Shown here in pieces: positions 22,258 to 33,262 of a stretch of 64,000 bases of DNA. The stretch covers positions 17,261,001 through 17,325,000 of the forward strand of contig OX485807.1 of the NCBI GenBank assembly GCA_950295325.1, in the 5' to 3' direction. Each line of letters opens with the position of its first letter. Positions within the stretch are counted from its first letter, which is position 1. The DNA comes from Polytrichum commune (taxonomy: Eukaryota; Streptophyta; Polytrichopsida; Polytrichales; Polytrichaceae). The notes beneath the pieces were generated by a model, which worked only from the letters and a program-made list of their open reading frames with translations, was not told where the DNA came from and made no database searches. Position numbers and translations under genes: made by a program.

Positions 22258-25200
22258 ATGGCTAGGGTTTGCGCACACCTCCCTCTCCAATTGTCCCTAA
22301 GGCGGCCATCTTACGGACCTTCCAACTTGCAGGGCGCAACATGGAAACCGCACAAAATGTATGTCAGAAGGATGTGTGTCCGAAGCTCGAAGGCTGACCT
22401 AGAGGCTGAAGCGAGTGCCGTGGAGAGTGTGGCCATGGACCTTGCTCTGAAGGTTTGTGCCTCCTTGAATCTGGTTTGAAAGACTGCAATTACCGAATAT
22501 TCGGAAAGAAAATAGCTACAATTCAAGTATTGAATCTGCTTTCGGGTTATAGATCAATCGAAGAAAGCTTTCTGTGGAACAGAGAGACTCATAAGACTCT
22601 GTGGCTTGTTTTATGGGATGAATTTGAGGGGATTGAAAATTCGCAATTCAGGTCTTTGAAATTCAATTTTAATTCTGCTTTTGGCTTGACGATAATTTAA
22701 ACAAGTTCAAATTGTTTAGAGATACTTACGATATAGTGTCTGTTGTTTGGAATGCAATGTCGTGAGTAGTTTTGATGATTATGAGAAACTGTTGACATTT
22801 GACATGATATATACCTGAAGGATGTAATGCAAGGAAATTTGTTGACACCAATTTGAGGTTTGGACATTTTGTCATACCGTAATGGTGAATTTTGAACTGA
22901 GCTTTAAGAATGCCAGTTATTTTTAAATTTTAGCAAACAAGAGTCTTAAGGGACATGGACATATTGCCATGCATTCTTGTGTAGAACCTGATTGCATTTA
23001 TTATGTCATGAGGATATATCCCCAGCGGAAAGGGACCTCATCTCAGCATGTACGTTCCCAGATTGGCAACTTATAAGCAATTCTGCAGATTTGACACATG
23101 CTTGTGACGATTTCCAGGGCGCCATTTGTGTCCCTGTGATGAAGCTTACAATTAATTCATTTGAAAGTCAGAGACTGAGCCTAAAAATAGAGATTGGTAA
23201 GATAGTACGCTCCATTTTCTCTAAGCTGAGTATGCAAGCCCTTGTGAACTGTAGAAAGCAGCTGCATTCTGGTGAAAAAACTGTCATCTCCATGCATGAT
23301 GAAGGTGACAGTTGCATATTTTCAGGTAACAAGTCATGTGGGCAACTAAACCCTTAGGCTAGTATGCTAATCTGATTGAGGTTGGTAATTCATGTTGTGC
23401 CACTGCAACTTGCAGCTGGTCACATGCCCGAAATGTTTGCTCAGGAATTGGAGTTCACTTATTTTTGTAAAAAGGGGACATCCATAGTGACAACTATGTG
23501 TGGCTTTGTGAATATTGCATGTCCTTGACTTGGTCATATTTGATGATCGAAGGGGCAAGAAAACAGAAAATTTACGATTGGGTGAATAGTGCTTGGTAAA
23601 ATTGGGCTTTTAAAGGTCTGATCTACATACAACTTTGTTAGATTTTATTACAGGTCTAATCTAACATGGACTTGGGGGTTCAGCATGAAGTGGTGTGCTG
23701 TTTCCCACAAATCCAGGATGTGCACTATCAGTAAGTGATGCAGTCTGCCCATTCTTCCACCAGTCCCTGTTGTCATGAGAATATGTTATTAACACACTTT
23801 TTCTAATTTCAACATCATGCAGGCAGGCGCTTTGATCAAGGAAAAATCTGGACATGCTCTGCAGGTTTGAGCTCCATATAAGCACGAACATCATCATATG
23901 CTTTCTACTCCTTGTCCTTGGTTGCCAAGATTCTTTGAGTTGTGTGAGAACATCTTATTCCTGGATTTGCAACCTGCATTGGGGAGTATGCTTGTATCTG
24001 TTGGGTTGGGCTTCGTTCAGATTCTGTAGGCATTGGCAACCTTCAATGTCCTTTTCACAACTTCTATGTTAAAAATCTCAATACTTTACAAGTCTTCACA
24101 CCTCATGGCCTGTCGTTGTGATTGATCTTTATGATGGTGAGTTGACATGAATGAAATATCACCCTCAGTCAACTTTATGATATAGGAAAGTTCAAGACAA
24201 TATAGTAAAGGTTGAGGTTGCTGGATAGGATGAATCTCTGGAAAGGGGAACGGGGGAGTAAGAGAGAGGGAGGCGATGTGGCTTTGATGCAGGCCTGGCT
24301 GGGCAGCAGACAGTTCATAAGTGAATGTATATTGTGGGACGGATTTCGCTCTCCTCTTTGGCTGACAGGTTGACATGAAAGAGTCGCGATTTGATCTCGT
24401 CACAGAAGTTGATAAGGCCTGTGAGGATTTTCTACGGTCCCAAGTGAAGGTATGATATTTCCTCGCTTGGGTTACTGTGATGACACTGCTGGAATTGGAT
24501 TCAAGGAGTTTGCACTATTTGTTTTCCAGTAACTGTGCTGGATAGTTCTCTGTGCTTGTAAGATTGTTTTGTAATTTATTCCATGTATACACCCCATGTT
24601 TTACCAACTATTGCATCTTAGACCAGGATGAGGCGCCCTTGTACATGATTTTCTCAATCAGTAGGAGTCAAATTTTTGTCAAATGTGGATAAGTATGGTC
24701 AATGTGGCCATACTTATCAAATGCTCTCTTTTCCAGTCCAAGTGTGGTTTTCAAATGTAGGGGCCACACAGTACACAAGTAGCTTATTCTAATCTTGTGA
24801 TGCATGTGATAAGAAGAGGCTCAAAAGAAGTTGGTGCCTCTGGGATGGTTACAGGAAAACTTTCCTAAGCACTTCTACCTAGGTGAAGAGACGGCCACAA
24901 AGAAAGAGCTTGATAGGCTCAGGAGTGGACCAAACGATTCCGAATGGACATGGATTGTGGATCCAATTGATGGGACCCTCAACTTTGTAAGTACGCTTAA
25001 TTACATGGAATGGGAGAGCGGACTTATTTACAAGTCAGTATCAGGATCGTTCTATTTTTCAGAATATCAGATCAGGGCACAGTGACAATTAGGAACATCA
25101 GTCAATGTATCTTGTTTGAAGAACCCAACTACATAATGCAGACCCAGTTCACTCTTCTGGCTCTGCACTGCTACACTTAAGGCATAGATTGCATGTGTTG

Positions 25201-27641
25201 CATAGGTCATGACTTTTGTTGTGAAGATTGCACATTTATGTGGTCGGGTGAAAAGCTCACTCTTTGGGGTAACTGTAGTTGGGTTTAAAAAGCTTGTTGT
25301 CATGTGGATTGGCATTTTCGTAAATCATAATAATTACACCAATGTTTTCTCTTCAAGAAAGTCATGGACTGCTAGTGGCGTGTAGGACGGATACTCTTAT
25401 TTCTCAAATTATAGTCTAAAATGTACCCTTCTATGTGTGTGGGGGATGGATGGGACAGGTTGCAGGGATGCCACTGTCAGTTGTTTCAATTGGAGTTGCT
25501 CTTGGCAACAACATGGAAGTGGGAGTTGTCTACAATCCATTTAACAATGAACTCTTCTATGCAAGAAGGGGCCAAGGTACTTGTCACCCTGTTCTACCAA
25601 ATTCCTATCTGGGAAGCTGCTTACCTGCATGGTACTTATTATTGTTAGCAATTAACAATGTGAACTACCTACAGCAGGATGTATTTTGGTCCTGTCAGCT
25701 CTTTCTGTCTTACTTTGTTCTCTACTAACCTTGAAGCTGTGCCTAATGAAGATCTGAAGGTTACTCTAGTCACAAGACATAAATGAATACAAGTGGTTGT
25801 TCCAGGGGATCATGCCGCATGACAATCTTTGCTAAGTCTCTTCTATTCTTTTTAATATTTTGGTTATGAATTTTGATTGTGAAAGATCATGTGTTCTCTG
25901 TTGCAGGGGCATACCTGAATGGCATACCCTTGAATGTCCTGCCTTCTTCAACAGAATTGGAGGATACAACTGTGTCTGTAGGCTTCCCTTCCAAGGTTTC
26001 TTGTCCACACATTATGTTCTCTAGAATGTTGTACCTTCCTACAGTTTGATTTGCCATTCTGTACATGGTCTTTTGGAGCCCCTTGATTATCTAAGAGAAG
26101 TTTTTATGCCCTTCTGCAAGTTGTCATTTTAGTTGCTTTTAATTCTCCTTACCATTAATTTTCTACTTTTGCCTCGTTTCACTTTTGTGAAATCTTGGTT
26201 GAGTCTTTCATTCTGGAATGAATTTATAGACTTTTTAAGAAGCTTATGGATGTTGACTCCTTTTGATAATGGGAGAATAGGTGAATGAAGCGTTCCTAAG
26301 TTCTCTTCTAAAGTAAATGTTGACATTGTTTCTGATAGCCGGAGTGGCGAGTGCGGATGCTGGAGGCTATAGGGAAAGTATCTCCACGTGCACGTTCAAT
26401 TCGGGCTTTGGGAACTGCTGTATGTTTCCTATTTGTCTTTTACCTATTCATAAGGAATTTATTATGTAACTAAACTCTTAAGAGAATGATGCTCATAGTT
26501 GTTCACATCAAGAGTGAAACCCAGTATGTCATGGTATTTAGGAATGTGAGGTACCTACTATTTGTAAGGGTAAGTATGTCATAAAGTATTTTGTTGCATG
26601 ATAAACTCTCAGGCTTTGCATATGAGCTATGTTGGAGCTGGTCGCCTTGGGTGCTTTTTTGAGCACAACCTAAAGGTCTTATTCTATTTCCCCTATTTGT
26701 ACTCATTGTTTCTCTTTTTAATCTCCAAGCAAGGGTAAATGTACAAGTTGACAGCAAACACTTTTCGCTTTTAATTTTTCAACTATAAGGTCCAGTTTTC
26801 AGTTTACGCTTTCATTCTTTGACAAGTTTGTTTTACACTAGGCTGTTTTAGGATGTGGTGGTAAAAGATAGTGAATGGGACTATTTTACTGTACTTTCGG
26901 TGGTTGAAAGTTGTCCTGGAATTCTCTATTTTCAATGATCCTTCCAAGTTCCTGACCTAGGTTATGGTGTATTAATGTGTTATGGTGTGTTTGTATACAG
27001 CCATGGGACATTGCTGCTGCAAGATTGATTGTTCAGGTTAGTGATAATGAACTGGGTTAATGAGTTTATGATTCATGTACTAGCAAGCCTCTCATGACTT
27101 ACCTGCTCCAAGTAGGTAGATCATCTGCAGAATATAGTAGGTACCGTATTGTTGTTATCTGCTTGTGGCTATCGCCTTAGACAACTTCAATGTGGCTTTA
27201 GATTGCGGCAATTCTGTTTGTTCAATTTTATTTATTTTGTTTTCAGAACCGGGATATCTCAAGTTTCTGTTTGATATGAATGACCTTGTCGTATGCAAGT
27301 CACTTGGATAACTAGGTCAACTTAACCCACAAGTATCACCTGCTATACATATCAGAGCAGCTAGGGGGCTTGGGGATTAGTGGAGGCCATCTTTGGTGGG
27401 TAAGGTAAAATCCTGCGCCTTGTAGGTTTGTGGTTGATTCATCCTAAACCTTAAACCCTACACTTGTATCATATCTGATTGGTTATCATTCCAGATCTGA
27501 ATTCTGTTCATGTCCCTGCAGGAGGCTGGTGGGAAGGTGACAGACATGAATGGGAATGAGTTGCCTCTGACTGGAGGATCTGTTCTTGCATCTAATGGAG
27601 GCATTCTTCACGACTGCATTGTGCAACTGATTTCTGAGTGA
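22258..27641 (+). CDS. inositol monophosphatase family protein, probably plastid-targeted (10 exons)
   Basis: My model joins exons 22258-22452, 23823-23864, 24369-24449, 24855-24986, 25459-25576, 25907-25995, 26339-26419, 26613-26675, 27001-27036 and 27522-27641. All junctions are GT-AG and phases agree, giving 318 residues, close to the usual plant IMPL length. The start is the first in-frame ATG after an upstream TGA. Residues 1 to about 50 are Arg/Ser-rich and lack acidic residues, like a plastid transit peptide. The metal-dependent phosphatase core is clear: LVTEVDKACE, LGEE, WIVDPIDGTLNF (metal-binding DPxDGT) and the late PWDIAAARLIVQEAGG motif. The family removes phosphate from inositol phosphates, histidinol phosphate, galactose 1-phosphate or similar Mg-bound substrates. 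The SIRALGTAALHMSYVGAGRL block is nearest to plastid IMPL1 and bacterial SuhB types, but I cannot fix the substrate from sequence alone. It appears to be a stand-alone, functional gene. Confidence 0.92.
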
Positions 27642-28426
27642 TGTGTGTTTTAGACTTCTGTAGGCTACCCAAATAAGGCTCTTTTCTTGCCAAATTGTTT
27701 TTCCCCTCTTTTTAATGAAAGTAACTGATGCAGGTTCGTCAATCACCCGACCAATGGCTCATATTTCTGTGCGTTGCTCCATGTTTCGACAAGTTCAAAC
27801 CAATCACAGGACTCTTGACAAACCAGAGAGGAGATTCTACAGAAGTGTTGTGAGAGTAGAGTAGAGTAGGGTATAAAGAGGTTCATCCTAGGAAAATTCA
27901 TAAGTGAATAGGTATCTTTCTGTGGACATTTCTGTGAGTAGTAATCATGACTGTCACATTGTAGGTAAACCTAGGTTGTCAGCACAACCAAATATGCCCC
28001 GCATTGACCTGATTCAACTTCTGGTCTTTCTTTCACGTCACACAGATGAAGAAGCAATGGTGATCTGCTGTGAACTCGTTTTCTACACAAGTCGGTCATG
28101 TTTAGCAACCTAGGGTCAATTGTGTACTTGAATTCTCTGCCTCATGAAGGAACGTGTTTATATGCATTTGCATTCGGCAACTTGAGACATGTGTCTGTCA
28201 GTGTGCTTATTGTAAAGAGGAGTGTGTAACCTAAACATTGCATTGGAAAAGTTTTTATTTTTTAAAAAGACGATTTTGCCATTGCCGGGGGATCAGAAAG
28301 AATGTGATCTCGACACTCATAGTCGCGGCAACTTTCAGATAAGTGTTCATCGACCTTCTTGTTTTGAATAGTGCGTGAGATATAAGCATGTTTGCATCGC
28401 TCTTTGAATCAAGAAAAAAAAAGAAT
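27642..28426. other. 3' region of the phosphatase gene and spacer
   Basis: An AATAAG polyadenylation-like signal lies at about 27,673, shortly after the stop codon. A GAGTA repeat follows near 27,855-27,870. Nothing else is recognised up to the tRNA gene. Confidence 0.45.
28413..28421 (-). terminator. RNA polymerase III T-run terminator
   Basis: Nine consecutive T residues on the minus strand follow the tRNA-Asp 3' end after ATTC, the standard signal for RNA polymerase III release. Confidence 0.85.
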
Positions 28427-28498
28427 CGCCGCTGCCGGGGATCGAACCCGGGTCACCCGCGTGACAGGCGGGAATACTTACCACTATACTACAACGAC
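28427..28498 (-). tRNA. trnD-GUC: tRNA-Asp (anticodon GUC)
   Basis: Read on the minus strand, the 72 nt fold as a full cloverleaf. The acceptor stem GTCGTTG pairs with CAGCGGC (two G-U wobbles), the anticodon stem is CCCGC/GCGGG around the loop CTGTCAC with anticodon GTC, and the T arm is CCGGG-TTCGATC-CCCGG. The discriminator is G and CCA is not encoded, as expected for a nuclear gene. There is no intron. A run of T residues just downstream on the same strand (about 28,413-28,421) is an RNA polymerase III terminator. Confidence 0.97.
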
Positions 28499-28574
28499 TT
28501 TGATGTCCTAATGTTTGATTCATTTATAAACATATCCTCATATCTTTGAGTGTGTTTGTAAGTACATAAATGGA

Positions 28575-28810
28575 CCCGGGGTGTGCAAATTCAAGGGTCT
28601 CACCTCCTCAAGGTGCTGCCATGTAGGCATCCACGTCATAGTTGGGTTCCCATGTGAAGTGGTAACCTTTGATTTCCATGCTCTCAACGGCTAAGATTGC
28701 ATGGATTGACCTCAAGTGAACTAGGACTTAGGATTTGAAACCCCATGTGAATTGGTCCTTTACTCTAATCGAAGCTTTGACCGGGAGCTGTAGATGGATC
28801 CTTAACCCCT
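28575..28810 (+). repeat. detached unit of the ~230-bp array
   Basis: A single unit with the same order of blocks as the array at 29,627-30,690: TGTGCAAATTCAA, ATGTAGGCATCCA, TTCCCATGTGAAGTGGTAA, CCATGCTCTCAACGGCT and GAAACCCCATGTGAA. It is separated from the array by about 800 bp. Confidence 0.8.
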
Positions 28811-29626
28811 AATATCCTATGCAACCATCATTTGGTCATGAAAGGTTCGGCTTGACTCCTTTGACTCCAATTCGGATGGGTTTTGGACTGTTCAACTATT
28901 TGTCTTGTTCATGTCCAAGTCTACTATGTCCTATGATGTGGATAATTTTGATTCCACATAGTTCTCTATTTTGGGATTAATTTAAATATGGAGTGTGTTC
29001 TCAATTGGTTTATAGTGGAACCACTTCATAAATGCCGACTCGATATTTTTCACCTCCATGGTTTAAGGGCAACATAACTTAAACATGTGTGTGTGTTGAT
29101 TTCTATGTGCAAGTGATTTCATGAAACTCAAATGCAACATATTCTAAACATCTACCGTTGGAATGTTTAGTTGGACATGTGTTGGTGGGTGTAAATCCAT
29201 GTGGAAGGTGCGCAATGGTGACATTGTTGCCTCAAATTGCAAAGCTTCCCAAAAAATCACAAAATAACAATTTCAAGATTTGTGAGTTGGTTTGAGAAAG
29301 TGTATTTCCCCTCTTCTTATTGAGGGTAACATTTCATCATTTGGAGATAATTTGAGTGGAGGTTTGATAAGAAAACCAACCTCAATTTAATTGCTAAATT
29401 GCTACCCCTCAAGACCATTATTGACATTCCTATTATAATCTCCTACACAACAAAATCTTGACAATTAAAATTTGGACCATGAGTAGTCATCTTTAACTTG
29501 CAAACATCTATATGGTCGGATTTGTCAAAAAAACTTTAAATCTTCAACTATGGTTGCTGAAATTGTGATCTCATTTTCTGGGTAGATTTGAGGGAAATTG
29601 GGTATGGGAAGTTAGGAGTTAAGGTG
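28811..29626. other. spacer between repeat units
   Basis: AT-rich DNA with no gene, RNA or repeat I can identify. Confidence 0.5.
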
Positions 29627-30690
29627 TACAATTTCAACCTGAGTCTCAACTTCAAAAGGTGCTACCATGTGAGCATCCATATCATACTTAGGATTCCCAC
29701 ATGAAGTGGTAAGTCCTGACCCCCATGCTCTCAACGGCTGAGATTGCACGGATTAACCTCAAGTGAATGGGGGCTTTGGATTTGAAACCCCATGTGAACC
29801 GGCCCTTACCCTAACTGAAGCTTTAACTGGGAAGTGTGGGTGGACCCTTAAGGTGTGCAAATTCAACCCGAGTCCCACCTCCAAAAGATGCTGCTATGTA
29901 GGCATCCATGTCATTTTTGGGTTCCCATGTGAAGTGGTAAGTCTTGATTTCCATGCTCTCAACAACTAAGATTGCACGGATTAACATTGAGTGAATGGGG
30001 ACTTTGGATTTGAACCCCCATGTGAACCAACCCTTATCCTACCTGAAGCTTTAACCGGGAAGTGCAGGTGGACATCGATGTCATTTTTGGGTTCTCATGT
30101 GAAGTGGTAAGCCCTGATTTCCATGCTCTCAACGGCTGAGATTGCACGGATTGACCTCAAGTGAATGGGGACTTTGCATTTGAAACTCCATGTGAACCAA
30201 CCCTTACCCTAATTGAAGCTTCAACTGGGAAGTGCGGGTGGACCTTTGAGGTACGCAAATTCAACCCCGAGTCTCACCTTCAAAAGATGTTGCTACATAG
30301 GCATCCATGTCATTTTTGGGTTCCCACGTGAAACAACAAGTCTCGATTTCCATGCTCTCAACAACTTGGATTGCACAGATTAACCTCAAGTGAATGGGGA
30401 CTTCAAATTTGAAACCTCATGTGAACCAACCCTTACTCTAACTGAAGCTTTACCTGGGAAGTGCAGGTGAACCCTTAAGATGCACAATTTCAACCCGAGT
30501 CTCACCTTCAACAGAAGCTGCTATGGGTTCCCAAGTGAAGCGGTAAGTCTCGATTTCCATGCTCTCAACGGTTGAGATTGCACGGATTGACCTCAATTGA
30601 ATTGGGAGTTTGGATTTGCAACCCCATGTGAACTGGCCTTTTACTCTAACTGAAGCCTTAACCGGGAAGTGCGGGTGGGTCATTAATTAA
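29627..30690 (+). repeat. tandem array of ~230-bp units (5 units)
   Basis: The marker CCATGCTCTCAAC recurs at about 29,723, 29,951, 30,121, 30,350 and 30,557, giving spacings of 228, 170, 229 and 207 bp. The short third interval reflects a unit with an internal deletion. Each unit has the order gene-free CATCCATGTCAT, CCCATGTGAAGTGGTAAG, GATTGCACGGATT, CATGTGAACC and AACCGGGAAGTGC. A further detached unit lies at about 41,590-41,790. No open frame is conserved, so it looks like a minisatellite-like expansion. Confidence 0.88.
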
Positions 30691-31048
30691 GAAGTCGGGG
30701 GTTAAGTACTGCATCCCGCAGTAAGTACTAGACACTCATGCTTAATCTTGATATATAGCGATTGGTCCTTGATCAATCAAATAGTTTATTGGCTTTAATG
30801 GAGACCGACTTCCCATTTCTTACGTCAAATGAGTCAGGCTAGGGTGCATGGCTCTTGGCTCTCTGAAAGATTGGTTTGAGGCCATGGCAGATGAGGCTGG
30901 TGTTGTCAGTCCCTGCCACTTGTGACACTAGACCGGTCGCCCAAATATTAATGTGGAATAACGCATTCGGTTAAAAAAAGATTCGTGTTCTTCACCTTCT
31001 ACTGATCACATTTATGTCCTGATATTTGTGTTGTATTAGCAAATCTAA

Positions 31049-32187
31049 GGGCCGCTTCACACTATGGCCGTCCAAGTTGAGAGGCCATGGGATTGAGTGG
31101 CCAAACTTTGTTGAGAGTCCAAAGAAATGAGCTGAAAATAGTCAATGAAATAGAGTGAGGGGCACTTTATATTAGGGCCCATTTGGCGGCCGGCCCATTT
31201 GGAATTGAGCCCACTTGGACTTGAAGTGGGCCTTAACTTTAGCCCTACTTTACAAAGTGGGCCGTTGAGTGGGCCTTGCAATATAAAGTTCATAGGCCCA
31301 CTTGTAGGGCCCAAATTGGAAATTCTTCTTTAAAGTGGGCCTTCCAAATGGACCTAGGGACTTTATATTGTAAGGCCCAATCCACGGCCCACTTGGGCTT
31401 AAATGAATTATGCCCTTGCTTGAACTAAAGTCATAAAGTCATAAAGTCATAAATGACTATATGACGGAAGTTGGGTGAAGTGGGCCGTAGGTGCGAAGTG
31501 GGTCTCCATAAACCCTCGACCCATTTTTTTGCCTTCGGCCCATTTCTTTCCCTCCAAAACGCCGCCATGTCACCCGCCACGTAAGCTTTAGGAGAAGTGG
31601 GCCGACTCTCAATATAAAGCCCTTGGGCCCATATTAGGGCCCATTTGGGCAATCTAAGCACTCTCATTGGTTGATGCCTAGGGTTTGGAAATAGGCCCTA
31701 GAAATGGGCCCGAATATAAAGTGCCCCTAAGTGGAGCCTTTGGCCAGGCATAGTGTGAAGCTTCCAAAAGCCAAGCCCAACTTCCAAACCTTTGGGCATG
31801 AACTCCCACGGCCTCTCGACTTGGACGGCCACAGTGTGAAGCTTCCAAAGGCCGAGCCCAAAGTCCAAACCCAAAGGAGCATCCTACTTTATTCGTTGCT
31901 CAAAATAACCCCTCCAATTTAACGGCCAAGATCTTGTCAATGTTTGCTTTTTTAATGCAAAAAAAACTGACGGCCTCTCGACCATAGTTTGGGTTTCCAT
32001 TCCCGTCCGACCCAAACTTCCTTCGAGAGTTTGTCGCCTTCTTCAAAAAGTAATCATTTTGAATTGCGACGGCCTTTGGAGTTTGGCCATAGTGTGGAGG
32101 GTCGAGAGGCTGAACTCTTGGTTTCTTGCAATTTGATTGGTGGAGATCGACGGCCTCTCGACCTTCGGCCATAGTGTGAAGCGCCCC
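31049..32187. mobile_element. PIF/Harbinger-type MITE (outer, interrupted)
   Basis: The termini GGGCCGCTTCACACTATGGC and its near complement at the right end are flanked by TAA on both sides (31,046-31,048 and 32,188-32,190), the PIF/Harbinger signature. The remaining interior is split by a second element at 31,159-31,727. Internal repeats of a CATAGTGTGAAGCTTCC type and GACGGCCTCTCGACC are present. No transposase frame was seen. Confidence 0.8.
31159..31727. mobile_element. PIF-like MITE nested inside another MITE
   Basis: Inverted termini GGGGCACTTTATATTAGGGC and GGGCCCGAATATAAAGTGCCCC enclose 569 bp. The flanks are TGA on the left and TAA on the right, best read as a TAA duplication with one mutation. 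Its position within 31,049-32,187 shows it inserted after the outer element. The interior is dominated by GTGGGCC-type repeats. Confidence 0.75.
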
Positions 32188-32431
32188 TAAGATGAAACAT
32201 CATCAACAACAATCGGATTGAAAATCAGACTTCCCATTATTTGGTTATGATTATCGGAAGTGCATGTATATTGAACTTCTTTTTACGGTGTCCATTCCCA
32301 TATCCCCATTAACCACACACAACCACACAACGTTCGAATATAGGTGTCCAACTTAGAAAACTAACCAACTAGCATCCACATATCTCAACATGTACACTAC
32401 CAATGTAAGGAGTGCAATTATGATAAACTTT

Positions 32432-32470
32432 AAGTTATCTATCTGTCTATCTATCTATCTATTTCTCTAT
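32432..32470 (+). repeat. (CTAT)n microsatellite
   Basis: Imperfect CTAT/CTGT tract with no associated gene. Confidence 0.8.
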
Positions 32471-32676
32471 CTTTGTCATTTACATGTTACAAAAGAAAAT
32501 TGTCGGATCCTATCTCAAAGCAAGTCATTGCATAATTTTGGGGGGTTTCAATGCATTCTGAACTTATTCCTTTGCTTGTAATGTGAGCAAGGCTAATACT
32601 AACCATAACATGACGAGTGCCATTACATAGCATAGGAAGGGGACACTAAAAGGATGATGTGGTCTAACCATTGGTT

Positions 32677-33262
32677 TAGACCTTGGACAACTGCCAAAAT
32701 AACTAGACTTAACTAGTTTTTTTTCAATACATTTTAGGGAACAACTATGGTTAACTAGAAAAAGTTCAAACCGATTTGAAGAACAACTAGTAGTTAACTA
32801 GAAAAATTCAAGGCCAAATCCAAGAACAACTTTAATTAACTAGAAAAAATGCACACAAAATCTCCGTTCTCCGTCAAAATCGAAGAAATTCGCCTCTTGA
32901 TTTGCTTCAGTTGAGGGTCTTCAATGTGCTCATGCCACTGAGGATCATCAAGAAAACGCTTTCATACGATCACTCACAGTGTTGGGTTCCAGAACAACCT
33001 TCGTGTACACCACCAACACAAAGAACACACTAGTGACACTACAACAAAATTCCACAAACAAGCTGCACTCAACTTTAGTTAAGTAGATTTACTAGGATTT
33101 TCAACTATACACATGTCGACTTTACTTAACTTTAGTTCACTAGATTTTTTGACATACCGAATTTAGAACAACTACAATTAACTACATTTTTTTGGCAGAT
33201 CAAATCGCAAACAACTATAGTTACGAAAGGCAACTCGTTAACTAAGAGGTGTCCAAGGTCTG
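32677..33262 (+). mobile_element. hAT-type MITE, copy 1
   Basis: The ends TAGACCTTGGACAACTGCC and GTGTCCAAGGTCTG are inverted repeats. The 8-bp flanks CATTGGTT and TACTGGTT match at six of eight positions, consistent with an old hAT-type duplication. The subterminal regions are packed with TAGTTAACTAG-like palindromes. It shares the interior CGCCTCTTGATTTGCTTCAG with copies 2 and 3. Confidence 0.75.
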
